A stretch of 9,218 nucleotides of DNA from an uncultured Collinsella sp. (GTDB lineage: Bacteria; Actinomycetota; Coriobacteriia; Coriobacteriales; Coriobacteriaceae). Below the pieces are notes generated by a model, which was given only the letters and a program-made list of their open reading frames with translations, had not been told where the DNA came from and did not search any database. Position numbers and translations under genes: made by a program. The stretch is from the NCBI GenBank assembly GCA_902492935.1, contig CABUNJ010000042.1, forward strand, positions 1 to 9,218, given 5' to 3'. This document shows positions 1-6,680 of this stretch, one piece after another; within the stretch, counting starts at the first letter, position 1; each line of letters begins with the position of its first letter.

Positions 1-17
1 GCGAAGAGCGTTGCTGC

Positions 18-260
18 CTAGGCTAGCCCCTTGTCACACAAACTACCGAAGCCTCCTTTTTCTTTTGCGGCGGCCGCATCTTCTGTCTGCGGGGCGCCCG
101 AATTGCCGCTGGCGGCGCTCGTCTGCGAAACGGCCGCACCGGTGGGGGAACTGGTTTCTGCCGCGATCGCCGTTGCGGGGGCGATTCCCGCGACAAGTGC
201 CGCGGAAAGGGCGATGCCCACAGTTGCTCGTCTTGCTCTTCTTGCGAGAATGTCGTTCAT
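18..260 (-). pseudogene. Truncated duplicate of the coiled-coil surface protein gene (80 codons)
   Basis: This reading frame begins with the same 68 residues as the full-length surface protein gene at 561-1628, including the whole signal peptide (basic n-region, hydrophobic core, Ala-rich cleavage site near residue 33). It then departs after Lys68 into 12 unrelated residues and a stop. It therefore lacks the coiled coil, the Thr/Ser/Pro region and the LANTG wall anchor. It keeps the same ribosome binding site (GAGGTG, 266-271) and the same extended -10 element, so it could still be expressed, giving a secreted peptide of about 46 residues. I call it a remnant because the break is abrupt and the tail has no recognisable features. 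The other reading is a real small secreted peptide. A third is an assembly artefact, since the break lies close to the window edge. Confidence 0.6.
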
Positions 261-321
261 CTCGGCACCTCATTTCAAGGGTCGGCGACTAACTTGGTAG
301 CACTAATGTAAGTATATCAGG
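56..321 (-). repeat. 266-bp perfect direct repeat, copy 1
   Basis: This stretch matches 1424-1689 base for base (offset 1368) in the same orientation. It covers the promoter, 5' leader, ribosome binding site and first 68 codons of the surface protein gene. Identity stops sharply at 55/1423 on the coding side. On the upstream side exact identity ends at 322/1690, but weaker similarity continues for roughly 33 bp more. Confidence 0.93.
311..319 (-). promoter_or_regulatory. Extended -10 promoter element (duplicate copy)
   Basis: On the minus strand this reads TGATATACT, an extended -10 (TG, one base, then TATACT). It is the duplicate of the element at 1679-1687 and would drive the truncated copy. 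No good -35 is visible, which is common for extended -10 promoters. Confidence 0.5.
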
Positions 322-474
322 TGGTTTGCCCGCCATTGATCGGGCGTGCGCGTATACCCCTTGATTAACAGCCATTAAATCTATCCCTTAAGGAACGCGG
401 CTTGCTGGTGTTGTCTGGGCATTGATGGCTGCGTGGTTCAAGAGACGGCGGCATTACCATTTGTTTTTTCAAGT

Positions 475-517
475 AAAGAGGTCCGTTTCCCTGGGTTGGG
501 GAAACGGGCCTCTTTTT
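475..517 (-). terminator. Strong intrinsic terminator, probably bidirectional
   Basis: A 17-bp stem (475-491 with 499-515, including one G-T pair) closes a 7-base loop. It lies 44 bp past the stop of the minus-strand surface protein gene, which it most likely terminates. The T-run is better on the plus strand (513-517) than on the minus strand (TTT then ACTT), so it may also stop plus-strand transcripts. No plus-strand gene upstream of it is visible in the window. Confidence 0.8.
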
Positions 518-560
518 GTCTCTTGGCTTGTGGATTGGCGAAGACAATAACCGCTGGCAG

Positions 561-1628
561 CTATTTTGAGTTCCTGATGCGGCGTGCGGCTGCGGCGGTT
601 ATTCCGAGGCCTGCGGCGGCGACTGCTGCGAGTGCGATTGCGCTCGGCGCTGTGTCGCCTGTGTTTGCGAGCTTGCCGGTGGTCGTATTTGCTTGCTTGC
701 CGCTGCTCGAGTTCGCCTGCTTGGTGGAGCTTGGCGGGGTATTTTTGCCGGTCGCGGGCGAGCTGACGGGCTGTGTCGCCTCGGCCGGTTGCGCCGAGTT
801 GGAGGGAGGCGTCGTCTCGGTCGGTTGCGTTATCTCGGGCGAGGTGGCCTTGTCTGCCGCGGCTTTTGCCTCTTCGTATGCCTTGCAGGCGTCGTCATAG
901 GCCGTTTGCGCTTTTTTCAAATTGTCGAGGAGCGCATCTCGCCAGGCTGTGAACCGGTCGATATCGGCTTTATATTTCTCTACAGCACGTTCACAGTCAT
1001 TAACTCGTCTTTCCTGATTTCTGAGGCGGTACTGGAACTCGCGGAGCTCCGTTTCGCAAGAGTTTACATGCGTTTTTGTCGATCTGATCTCACTGTGCAA
1101 CTGCTTTATTTGCTGTTTAACAGTTTCGACAAACTCCTCGTAGCCGAGTGCTTCGAGTGTCTTAAGCATCTCAAGTTTCTTGTCTAATTCTGCCTGGAGC
1201 TCGCTTACCCGGTTGATGGCCCCGTCGTATTTGGCTTGGGCTGCATCGATGTCCGCTTGCATGGTGGGAAGGAGTTCCCTCTCTTCGGCGGCTTGCGCCG
1301 CCATCTTGTCGCGGAGCTCTTGAAAACGGGCAATGTCATCATTGAATCTCGCAATTTTCTCGGGACTTGCGGCGTTTTTTGCGGCCTCGAGTTTTTTGAG
1401 CGCTTCCTGCATGGCTGCATACGCTTTTTCTTTTGCGGCGGCCGCATCTTCTGTCTGCGGGGCGCCCGAATTGCCGCTGGCGGCGCTCGTCTGCGAAACG
1501 GCCGCACCGGTGGGGGAACTGGTTTCTGCCGCGATCGCCGTTGCGGGGGCGATTCCCGCGACAAGTGCCGCGGAAAGGGCGATGCCCACAGTTGCTCGTC
1601 TTGCTCTTCTTGCGAGAATGTCGTTCAT
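561..1628 (-). CDS. Secreted coiled-coil protein with LANTG sortase anchor
   Basis: This 355-residue protein has the layout of a sortase-anchored surface rod. Residues 1-33 form a signal peptide with an Arg-rich start and Ala-rich core. Residues 35-65 are low-complexity Ser/Ala/Thr. Residues 66-263 are highly charged, Glu/Lys/Ala/Gln-rich and helical, consistent with a long coiled coil. Residues 264-319 are a Thr/Ser/Pro/Gln stretch typical of a wall-spanning segment. LANTG at 320-324 is followed by a hydrophobic Ala-rich segment (326-348) and a basic tail. Sortase would cut after the Thr and link the protein to peptidoglycan. Three cysteines (191, 212, 248) lie in the helical part. The start has GAGGTG five bases upstream and an extended -10 promoter. 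I do not recognise a specific family, and the ligand or role (adhesion, shielding) is unknown. Its first 68 codons and promoter are duplicated downstream at 56-321. Confidence 0.88.
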   Translation of the reverse strand: MNDILARRARRATVGIALSAALVAGIAPATAIAAETSSPTGAAVSQTSAASGNSGAPQTEDAAAAKEKAYAAMQEALKKLEAAKNAASPEKIARFNDDIARFQELRDKMAAQAAEERELLPTMQADIDAAQAKYDGAINRVSELQAELDKKLEMLKTLEALGYEEFVETVKQQIKQLHSEIRSTKTHVNSCETELREFQYRLRNQERRVNDCERAVEKYKADIDRFTAWRDALLDNLKKAQTAYDDACKAYEEAKAAADKATSPEITQPTETTPPSNSAQPAEATQPVSSPATGKNTPPSSTKQANSSSGKQANTTTGKLANTGDTAPSAIALAAVAAAGLGITAAAARRIRNSK

Positions 1629-1689
1629 CTCGGCACCTCATTTCAAGGGTCGGCGACTAACTTGGTAGCACTAATGTAAGTATATCAGG
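1424..1689 (-). repeat. 266-bp perfect direct repeat, copy 2 (in the intact gene)
   Basis: This is the partner of 56-321. It contains the promoter, leader and first 68 codons of the intact surface protein gene. Crossing-over between the two same-direction copies would remove 1,368 bp, including the coiled-coil and anchor coding part, and leave only the truncated form. Confidence 0.93.
1679..1687 (-). promoter_or_regulatory. Extended -10 promoter of the surface protein gene
   Basis: The minus strand reads TGATATACT, an extended -10 with five of six bases of the hexamer matching TATAAT. Transcription would start near 1672, giving a leader of about 43 bases that holds the GAGGTG ribosome binding site. 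The -35 position (about 1702-1707) is poor. Confidence 0.55.
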
Positions 1690-1769
1690 CGGTCGACCCG
1701 ACACTGGCTGGGTGTGCGCGTGCCTTTCCGCTTCTTTGGAAACCGAATCCCATTAGAAATGACGAGTTG

Positions 1770-1799
1770 TTTACGCTTCTTTTGGGCTCACCGTACTAT
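1770..1799 (+). promoter_or_regulatory. Possible promoter of the ABC exporter operon
   Basis: TTTACG (1770-1775) and TACTAT (1794-1799) are separated by 18 bp, each matching four of six consensus bases. An ATTCGAAT palindrome (1804-1811) lies around the expected transcription start and could be an operator half, but it is short. The 1690-1843 gap is shared with the divergent surface protein gene. Confidence 0.35.
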
Positions 1800-1828
1800 C
1801 ATGATTCGAATTGAGTGTGAATGATGAT

Positions 1829-1834
1829 AGGGGG
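1829..1834 (+). promoter_or_regulatory. Ribosome binding site that sets the exporter start
   Basis: AGGGGG lies nine bases before ATG 1844. It favours that ATG over the longer in-frame TTG at 1811, which would place this ribosome binding site inside the coding region. Confidence 0.6.
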
Positions 1835-1843
1835 CGCCTATAC

Positions 1844-3715
1844 ATGATTGAGCTGCTCAGGCGTTTTGGTGGTAAGTTTCGCCGGTATATGGTGATTGGC
1901 CCTGCGTGCAAGTTGATTGAAGTGATCTTTGACCTGCTGACGCCGCTGGTGCTTGCCCAGATGATCGATAAAGGTATCGGTGCGCACGACGTGAGTGCCG
2001 TCGTCCGCTACGGCATGGTGCTCGCCGCCATGGCCGTGATCGGCATCTCGTTTACGCTCGTTTGCCAAAAGATGGCGGCGCTCACCTCGCAGGGCATGGG
2101 TACTGACATTCGCGGCGCACTCTACCAGCACATCAACAAGCTGAGCTATGCCGAACTCGATCGCTTTGGCACGCCGTCGCTCATCACGCGCATTACCAAC
2201 GACGTCAACCAGGTGCAGCTTGCCGTGGCGCTGGGCGTGCGTATGCTCATCCGCTGGCCTTTCCTGGCGGTGGGTTCCATGGTTGCGGCCCTTGCCATCG
2301 ACCTTAAGCTCGGCATGATCTTTTTGATTTGCACGCCCGCCATCGGCCTGGTGTTTTGGCTTGTCATGGCGCGCTGCATCCCGTACTACAAGCAGCTGCA
2401 GGCAAAGCTCGATCGCATCGCGCTTATTTGCCGCGAGGGACTTTCGGGCGCCCGCGTGGTCCGGGCGTTTGTGCGCGAGGACCACGAGCGCGAGCGTTTT
2501 GCCCAGGCGGCCGATGACCAGGCGCGTGTCGCAATCGCGGTGGGCAAGCTCTCGTCGATTCTCAACCCCGTCACGTTTTTGGTGATGAACCTGGGCGTGT
2601 GCGCCATCCTGTGGGTGGGCGGCATCCAGGTCAACGTGGGCGAGCTCACGCAGGGCCAGGTCATGGCGTTTGTGAACTACATGACGCAGACCCTGACCTC
2701 CATCGTGTATGTCGCCAACCTGGTCGTGGTCTTTACCAAGGCGAGCGCCAGCGCGTCGCGTCTCAACGAGGTACTCAACTGCGTGCCGAGCATTACCGAC
2801 GAGGGCAACCAGCCGGTTGCGCTACCCGAGCCGAGTGCGATGGGCAACGCTGTTCCGGTTCCCGCGCTGAGCTTGAGCCATGCGAGCTTTTCCTTTGGCG
2901 CGGGCGCCGTCAACGCCGTCAATGACGTGACCCTGGAGCTGCCGCTGGGCAAAACGCTCGGCATTATCGGCGGCACGGGCAGCGGTAAGTCGACGCTCGT
3001 CTCGCTCATCCCGCGCCTGTACGACACGGGCGTCGGCAGCGTGAGCGTAATGGGTGCCGACGTGCGCGCCTGGCCGCTCGATCAGCTGCGCCGTGTGGTC
3101 GCGACCGTTCCGCAGCGCGCGTCGCTCGTGAGCGGCACGATCCGCAGCAACCTAACCTGGCGCGACGAGTCGGCAACCGATGAGGAGCTCTGGGCAGCGC
3201 TCGATATGGCGCAGGCGAGCGAGTTCGTGCACAACAAGCCCCAGGGCCTCGACGCCCCGGTCGAGGCGGGCGGCAAGAACTTCAGCGGCGGACAACGTCA
3301 GCGCCTGACCATCGCACGTGCCCTGGTGGGCGCTCCGCAGGTCCTAATCATGGATGACTCCGCCTCGGCGCTCGACTTTAAGACCGACGCGGCGCTTCGC
3401 CATGCCATCCGCGAGCGCAGCGTGCGTGGTGCCGCCGAGGGTGGGCTGCCGCTCACGACCGTCATCGTGAGCCAGCGCGTCTCGACCGTACGCGACGCCG
3501 ACATGATCTGCGTGCTCGACCACGGCTCGGTTGCGGGCCTGGGCACGCATGACGAGCTGTATGCAAGCTGCCAGCTCTATCGCGAGATTTGCCAGTCGCA
3601 GCTGCGCCGCGAGGAGCTCGAGGGTCAGCAGGGGAGCGCGATGCCCGCGTCCGCCCCAAGTTCCGCGTCCGCCCCGGCTGCCCCGGCATCCACTTGCGCA
3701 AAGGAGGGCTGCTAA
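1844..3715 (+). CDS. ABC exporter half with degenerate ATPase site
   Basis: This 623-residue protein is one half of a type IV ABC exporter (MdlA/MdlB, BmrCD, LmrCD, TM287/288 group). Membrane segments fall at roughly 16-40, 54-79, 129-151, 153-179, 239-263 and 269-299. The nucleotide-binding domain spans about 341-590: Walker A 376-384 (GGTGSGKST), Q-loop Gln424, signature SGGQ 481-484, Walker B Asp504. Two catalytic positions are altered: the glutamate after Walker B is Asp505, and the switch histidine is Gln544. This pattern is known for the degenerate half of heterodimeric exporters, whose intact signature serves the partner's ATP. An Ala/Pro/Ser-rich tail follows the domain. The stop codon abuts the partner's ATG, indicating an operon and a matched pair. 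The substrate (drug, lipid or peptide) cannot be told from sequence. Confidence 0.93.
   Translation: MIELLRRFGGKFRRYMVIGPACKLIEVIFDLLTPLVLAQMIDKGIGAHDVSAVVRYGMVLAAMAVIGISFTLVCQKMAALTSQGMGTDIRGALYQHINKLSYAELDRFGTPSLITRITNDVNQVQLAVALGVRMLIRWPFLAVGSMVAALAIDLKLGMIFLICTPAIGLVFWLVMARCIPYYKQLQAKLDRIALICREGLSGARVVRAFVREDHERERFAQAADDQARVAIAVGKLSSILNPVTFLVMNLGVCAILWVGGIQVNVGELTQGQVMAFVNYMTQTLTSIVYVANLVVVFTKASASASRLNEVLNCVPSITDEGNQPVALPEPSAMGNAVPVPALSLSHASFSFGAGAVNAVNDVTLELPLGKTLGIIGGTGSGKSTLVSLIPRLYDTGVGSVSVMGADVRAWPLDQLRRVVATVPQRASLVSGTIRSNLTWRDESATDEELWAALDMAQASEFVHNKPQGLDAPVEAGGKNFSGGQRQRLTIARALVGAPQVLIMDDSASALDFKTDAALRHAIRERSVRGAAEGGLPLTTVIVSQRVSTVRDADMICVLDHGSVAGLGTHDELYASCQLYREICQSQLRREELEGQQGSAMPASAPSSASAPAAPASTCAKEGC
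3701..3707 (+). promoter_or_regulatory. Ribosome binding site of the second exporter gene, inside the first
   Basis: AAGGAGG lies eight bases before ATG 3716 and within the last codons of the first exporter gene. With TAA and ATG directly adjacent, this suggests translational coupling and balanced production of the two halves. Confidence 0.85.
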
Positions 3716-5575
3716 ATGAATCCGTATACTTCTTCCGGTTCGGTCGCCACGATGACGGCCAACGTGTCCGGCAACGATAACCTCAACGACCTGGGCGACG
3801 GTCCGCGCCAGCCCGGCGACCCCGAGCGTTACCCCGTAGGCGCGGTAACTCGCCGTCTGCTGGGCTATGTTCGCCCGCACCGCGTCTCGTTTGCGGCGTC
3901 GTTTGTGAGCGCCGCCATCTCGGTGATCTTGCAACTCTATACGCCCATCCTTATCGGCGAGGGCATCGACCTCATCGTTGCCGCCGGGCAGGTGGACTTC
4001 GGGTCGCTGCTGCCGCTCGTTACCAAGCTCGCGATTGTCGTGGTGGGCGCGGCGGCCTTCCAGTGGCTGCAGGGCTACTGCGTCAACCGTCTGTCCTACG
4101 AGACGGTGCGCGACATGCGCGTGGAGGCGAGCGACAAGCTCAGCCGCATGCCGCTCAGCTTTATCGACAGCCATGCCCACGGCGACCTCATGAGCCGCGT
4201 GGTCAATGACGTCGATCAGGTGGGTGACGGCCTGCTGCAGGGCTTTACGCAGCTCTTTACCGGCGTCATCACCATCGTGGGCACGCTCGCGTTTATGCTC
4301 TCCATCAACCTGACCATGACGCTTGTGGTGGTGCTCGTCACGCCGCTTTCCATCTTTGCGGCCGGTGCCATCGCCAAGCTTTCCAATAAGAGCTTCACTG
4401 CTCAACAGCGCATCCAGGGCCAACTCGGCGGTCATATTGAGGAGTATGTGGGTGAGCAAAAGCTCGTGGACGCTTTCGCCTACGGCCCGCACGCTCAACA
4501 GCGCTTCGATGCTCTCAACGCTGAGCTCTACACGGCAGGTGAGCGCGCGCAGTTTATGGGTTCGCTTTCTAACCCCGGTACGCGCTTCATCAATAATATC
4601 ATCTACGCCGTGGTCGCCGTGATTGGCTGCGCGGGCGTGATCACGGGCGTACCTGCGGCGCTCACGGTGGGCGGCGTGCAAATCTTTCTGTCCTATGCTA
4701 ACCAGTACACCAAGCCATTCAACGAGGTCACCAACGTCATTACGCAAATCCAGACGGCGTATGCCTCGGCGCGCCGCATGTTCGCGTTGCTCGATGCGCG
4801 CGAGCAGGAGCCCGACGCTGTGGATGCCATTGGGCTCACTGCCCCGAAGGGCGAGGTTTCGTTTGAGCATGTGGACTTTAGTTATGTGCCCGACCGCAAA
4901 CTGCTGCAGGATATCTGCATCGATGCCAAGCCCGGTATGCGCTATGCCCTCGTCGGCCCCACGGGCTGTGGCAAGACGACGCTCATCAACCTGCTGCTGC
5001 GCTTTTACGATATCGATGCTGGGCGCATCGTGGTCGATGGCCGGTCTTCGCGTGACTACACGCGTGCGAGCCTGCGCCGCGCCTTTGGCATGGTGCTGCA
5101 GGACACCTGGCTGTTCGAGGGCACGGTGGCCGAAAACATTGCCTACGGTTGCCCCGATGCCACGCGCGAGCAGATTGTCGAGGCCGCCAAGCGCGCTCAT
5201 GCGCATAAGTTTATCGTGCAGCTGCCGGGTGGCTACGATACGGTGATCGGCGAGGACGGCGGCACGTTTAGCCAGGGTCAAAAGCAGCTGCTGTGCATCG
5301 CGCGCGTCATGCTCACCGATCCGGCGATTCTGCTGCTGGACGAGGCAACGTCGAGCATCGATACGCGTACCGAGCTGCAGGTGCAGGCGGCATTCGACGA
5401 GCTCATGGCTGGCCGCACAAGCTTTGTCGTGGCACACCGCCTGTCGACGATTCGCAATGCCGATTGCATCTTGGTAATGCGCGATGGCGAGATTATCGAG
5501 CGCGGCACGCACGATGAGCTGCTCGCGGCGGGCGGCTTTTACGCCGAGCTCTACCGCAGCCAATTCGCCCAGTGA
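3716..5575 (+). CDS. ABC exporter half with catalytically intact ATPase site
   Basis: This 619-residue protein is the partner half of the heterodimeric exporter. A polar N-terminal extension of about 40 residues precedes the membrane domain, with helices at roughly 55-82, 101-120, 170-197, 200-220 and two between about 290 and 335. The nucleotide-binding domain has Walker A 414-422 (GPTGCGKTT), Q-loop Gln462, Walker B Asp542, catalytic Glu543 and switch His574, all intact. Its signature is SQGQ (519-522) instead of SGGQ. In the known heterodimers this altered signature faces the degenerate Walker motifs of the other half. The two genes together therefore make one hydrolysing site and one degenerate site. 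It shares the operon and transcript of 1844-3715. Export is expected at the cytoplasmic membrane; the substrate is unknown. Confidence 0.94.
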   Translation: MNPYTSSGSVATMTANVSGNDNLNDLGDGPRQPGDPERYPVGAVTRRLLGYVRPHRVSFAASFVSAAISVILQLYTPILIGEGIDLIVAAGQVDFGSLLPLVTKLAIVVVGAAAFQWLQGYCVNRLSYETVRDMRVEASDKLSRMPLSFIDSHAHGDLMSRVVNDVDQVGDGLLQGFTQLFTGVITIVGTLAFMLSINLTMTLVVVLVTPLSIFAAGAIAKLSNKSFTAQQRIQGQLGGHIEEYVGEQKLVDAFAYGPHAQQRFDALNAELYTAGERAQFMGSLSNPGTRFINNIIYAVVAVIGCAGVITGVPAALTVGGVQIFLSYANQYTKPFNEVTNVITQIQTAYASARRMFALLDAREQEPDAVDAIGLTAPKGEVSFEHVDFSYVPDRKLLQDICIDAKPGMRYALVGPTGCGKTTLINLLLRFYDIDAGRIVVDGRSSRDYTRASLRRAFGMVLQDTWLFEGTVAENIAYGCPDATREQIVEAAKRAHAHKFIVQLPGGYDTVIGEDGGTFSQGQKQLLCIARVMLTDPAILLLDEATSSIDTRTELQVQAAFDELMAGRTSFVVAHRLSTIRNADCILVMRDGEIIERGTHDELLAAGGFYAELYRSQFAQ

Positions 5576-5584
5576 GCAAGCCCG

Positions 5585-5615
5585 TGGGGCAAATTAATCA
5601 GGTTTGTTTGTCCCA
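5585..5615 (+). terminator. Weak hairpin after the exporter operon
   Basis: A 9-bp stem (5585-5593 with 5607-5615, one G-T pair) encloses a 13-base loop, 10 bp past the stop. There is no T-run after it, so it is at best a weak or factor-assisted terminator, or a 3' end protector. Confidence 0.3.
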
Positions 5616-5650
5616 TAGAGCGATCTTGTTACATAGCGTTCTACCAGCGC

Positions 5651-5742
5651 GTGAAACATTTTGACGATACTCCGTGACACAATTTGACGGCGTTTTGTGA
5701 AACAGTTTTTCGGCCATTCGTGAAACGTTCTGCGGCGGTTTC
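5651..5742 (+). repeat. Four 23-bp tandem repeats
   Basis: Four imperfect copies start at 5651, 5674, 5697 and 5720, exactly 23 bp apart. The shared front is GTGAAAC or GTGACAC followed by a T-rich run and a CG-containing end; the first copy begins GTGAAACATTTTGACG. The back 7 bases of each copy vary. A possible worn fifth copy at 5628 shares about seven of its first twelve bases with the second copy. Related motifs occur in reverse at 7147-7220. They could be protein-binding sites upstream of the flavodoxin gene or the worn end of a transposon. Confidence 0.75.
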
Positions 5743-5782
5743 AATCCGAAGTACATACTGTTCGAAATCTGTCCAAAGATGT

Positions 5783-5807
5783 CGTCTGCGTCGCCAATCG
5801 ACAGACG
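5783..5807. promoter_or_regulatory. Inverted repeat just upstream of the flavodoxin -35
   Basis: CGTCTG (5783-5788) pairs with CAGACG (5802-5807), and an inner TCG/CGA pair with a two-base bulge extends the hairpin. It ends four bases before the proposed -35, so it could be an operator or a hairpin ending upstream transcripts. Confidence 0.3.
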
Positions 5808-5811
5808 GTGG

Positions 5812-5839
5812 TTTACATCTGTTACGTTAGTACTAAGAT
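5812..5839 (+). promoter_or_regulatory. Probable promoter of the flavodoxin gene
   Basis: TTTACA (5812-5817) matches five of six -35 bases, and TAAGAT (5834-5839) matches four of six -10 bases, with a 16-bp spacer. Transcription would begin near 5846, giving a leader of about 50 bases. Confidence 0.45.
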
Positions 5840-5898
5840 ATTCATCTAATAAATTGCAATAGTGGCTTTAGTTTTGGGGGAAACGAGGCAACGTGACT

Positions 5899-6450
5899 AT
5901 GACGTGCTCTTTGGTGGTTAACAGCAAGAGCGGTAATACCAGGATGGTTTCGGGTGCGATCAAGCGCGCTCTGCAGGCTGCGGGCGTTGAGTTTGTCCAC
6001 GCTGCGGCGTTGAGCGACGATGCGGACGCAGATCAGGTTGCGCTCGAGGCGCAGGGCGCCTGCGCGGCCGACACGGTGCTCGTCGGTTTTTGGTGCGACA
6101 AGGGTGCGTGCACGCCTTCGGTCGCGGCGTTGCTCTCCGCCTTGCACGGCAAGCGCGTCTTCTTGTTTGGCACCTGCGGTTTTGGCGCCGACCAGAGCTA
6201 TTACCAGCAGATTATCGACCGCGTGACCTCCAATTTGGCCAACGATGCCGAGCTTGCGGGCTGGGCGATGTGTCAGGGCAAGATGGGCCCCGCGGTCAAG
6301 CAGCGCTACGAGGCCATGCTCGAGCAAGATCCCGACAACGCGCGCTATAAGATGCTGCTCGACAACTGGGTTGCCGCAAAGGACCATCCCACCAAGGAAG
6401 ATCTGGACAACATGGCTGCAGCCGCCAAAAAGGCCGTGCTGGGGGAGTAG
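5899..6450 (+). CDS. Flavodoxin-like protein (Flavodoxin_3 / BilS-like)
   Basis: This 183-residue protein has the flavodoxin layout. A first beta strand leads into an S-K-S-G-N-T phosphate loop (residues 9-14), which in flavodoxins binds FMN. A second core strand ends in GFWCDKG, and a third ends in FGTCGFGA, the places where flavodoxins hold the isoalloxazine ring. The GFWxDKG and FGTxG motifs resemble the small flavodoxin group that includes BilS, the accessory protein of gut bilirubin reduction; this is recalled resemblance, not a search result, and no bilirubin reductase gene (bilR) is in the window. It has several cysteines near the proposed flavin face. It is probably cytoplasmic, with no signal peptide. 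I chose ATG 5899, with GAGG 10 bases upstream; GTG 5893 would add two residues and is only four bases from GAGG. It appears monocistronic, with its own promoter and a terminator at 6548. Confidence 0.8.
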   Translation: MTCSLVVNSKSGNTRMVSGAIKRALQAAGVEFVHAAALSDDADADQVALEAQGACAADTVLVGFWCDKGACTPSVAALLSALHGKRVFLFGTCGFGADQSYYQQIIDRVTSNLANDAELAGWAMCQGKMGPAVKQRYEAMLEQDPDNARYKMLLDNWVAAKDHPTKEDLDNMAAAAKKAVLGE

Positions 6451-6492
6451 CTCCCATCGCTGACGGCGGTCGGTCCATCTTTCTAAATGAAA

Positions 6493-6621
6493 CGTCCTCC
6501 CGGGCGTCGGGGCACGAAGTTCCCTGCTCTACAGTCCTGCGCAAGACGAAGGCCACATTAAGTGGCCTTCTTTGCGTGCGGAACTCGCGATGAACTTCGT
6601 GCCCCGCCGTCCGGGAGGACG
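6493..6621. repeat. Long inverted repeat with 30-bp arms
   Basis: The arms 6493-6522 and 6592-6621 pair at 28 of 30 positions, plus one G-T pair and one mismatch. They enclose 69 bases that contain a separate terminator hairpin. As RNA this would fold into one long stem capped by a second hairpin. The region has no open frame with a credible start. It could be a small mobile palindrome (MITE or REP-like), a structured transcript end, or a recombination site. Confidence 0.85.
6548..6573 (+). terminator. Intrinsic terminator of the flavodoxin gene
   Basis: A perfect 9-bp stem, GAAGGCCAC (6548-6556) with GTGGCCTTC (6562-6570), has a 5-base loop ATTAA and is followed by TTT. It lies 97 bp past the flavodoxin stop, inside the larger inverted repeat. 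Confidence 0.7.
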
Positions 6622-6680
6622 CCTCTTTATTGATGGGAGGCCTGATAGGTCGATGGTTCCGTGCCCGGATGCGTCCAAAG

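Noticed and set aside
322..474. Possible small RNA or gene upstream of the plus-strand side of the 475-517 hairpin
   Set aside because: Only poor promoter-like matches near 361-385 and no credible short open frame; the hairpin is explained by the minus-strand gene.
433..900. Plus-strand open frame of 155 codons
   Set aside because: It runs through the terminator hairpin and is antisense to the wall-anchor end of the surface protein; no ribosome binding site.
1811..1843. Longer start (TTG 1811) for the first exporter gene
   Set aside because: It would place the AGGGGG ribosome binding site inside the gene, and the extra 11 residues are not typical of the family.
3344..5563. Very long (739-codon) open frame on the minus strand
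   Set aside because: It lies antisense to both exporter genes, which have clear family motifs; it is a by-product of high GC and codon bias.
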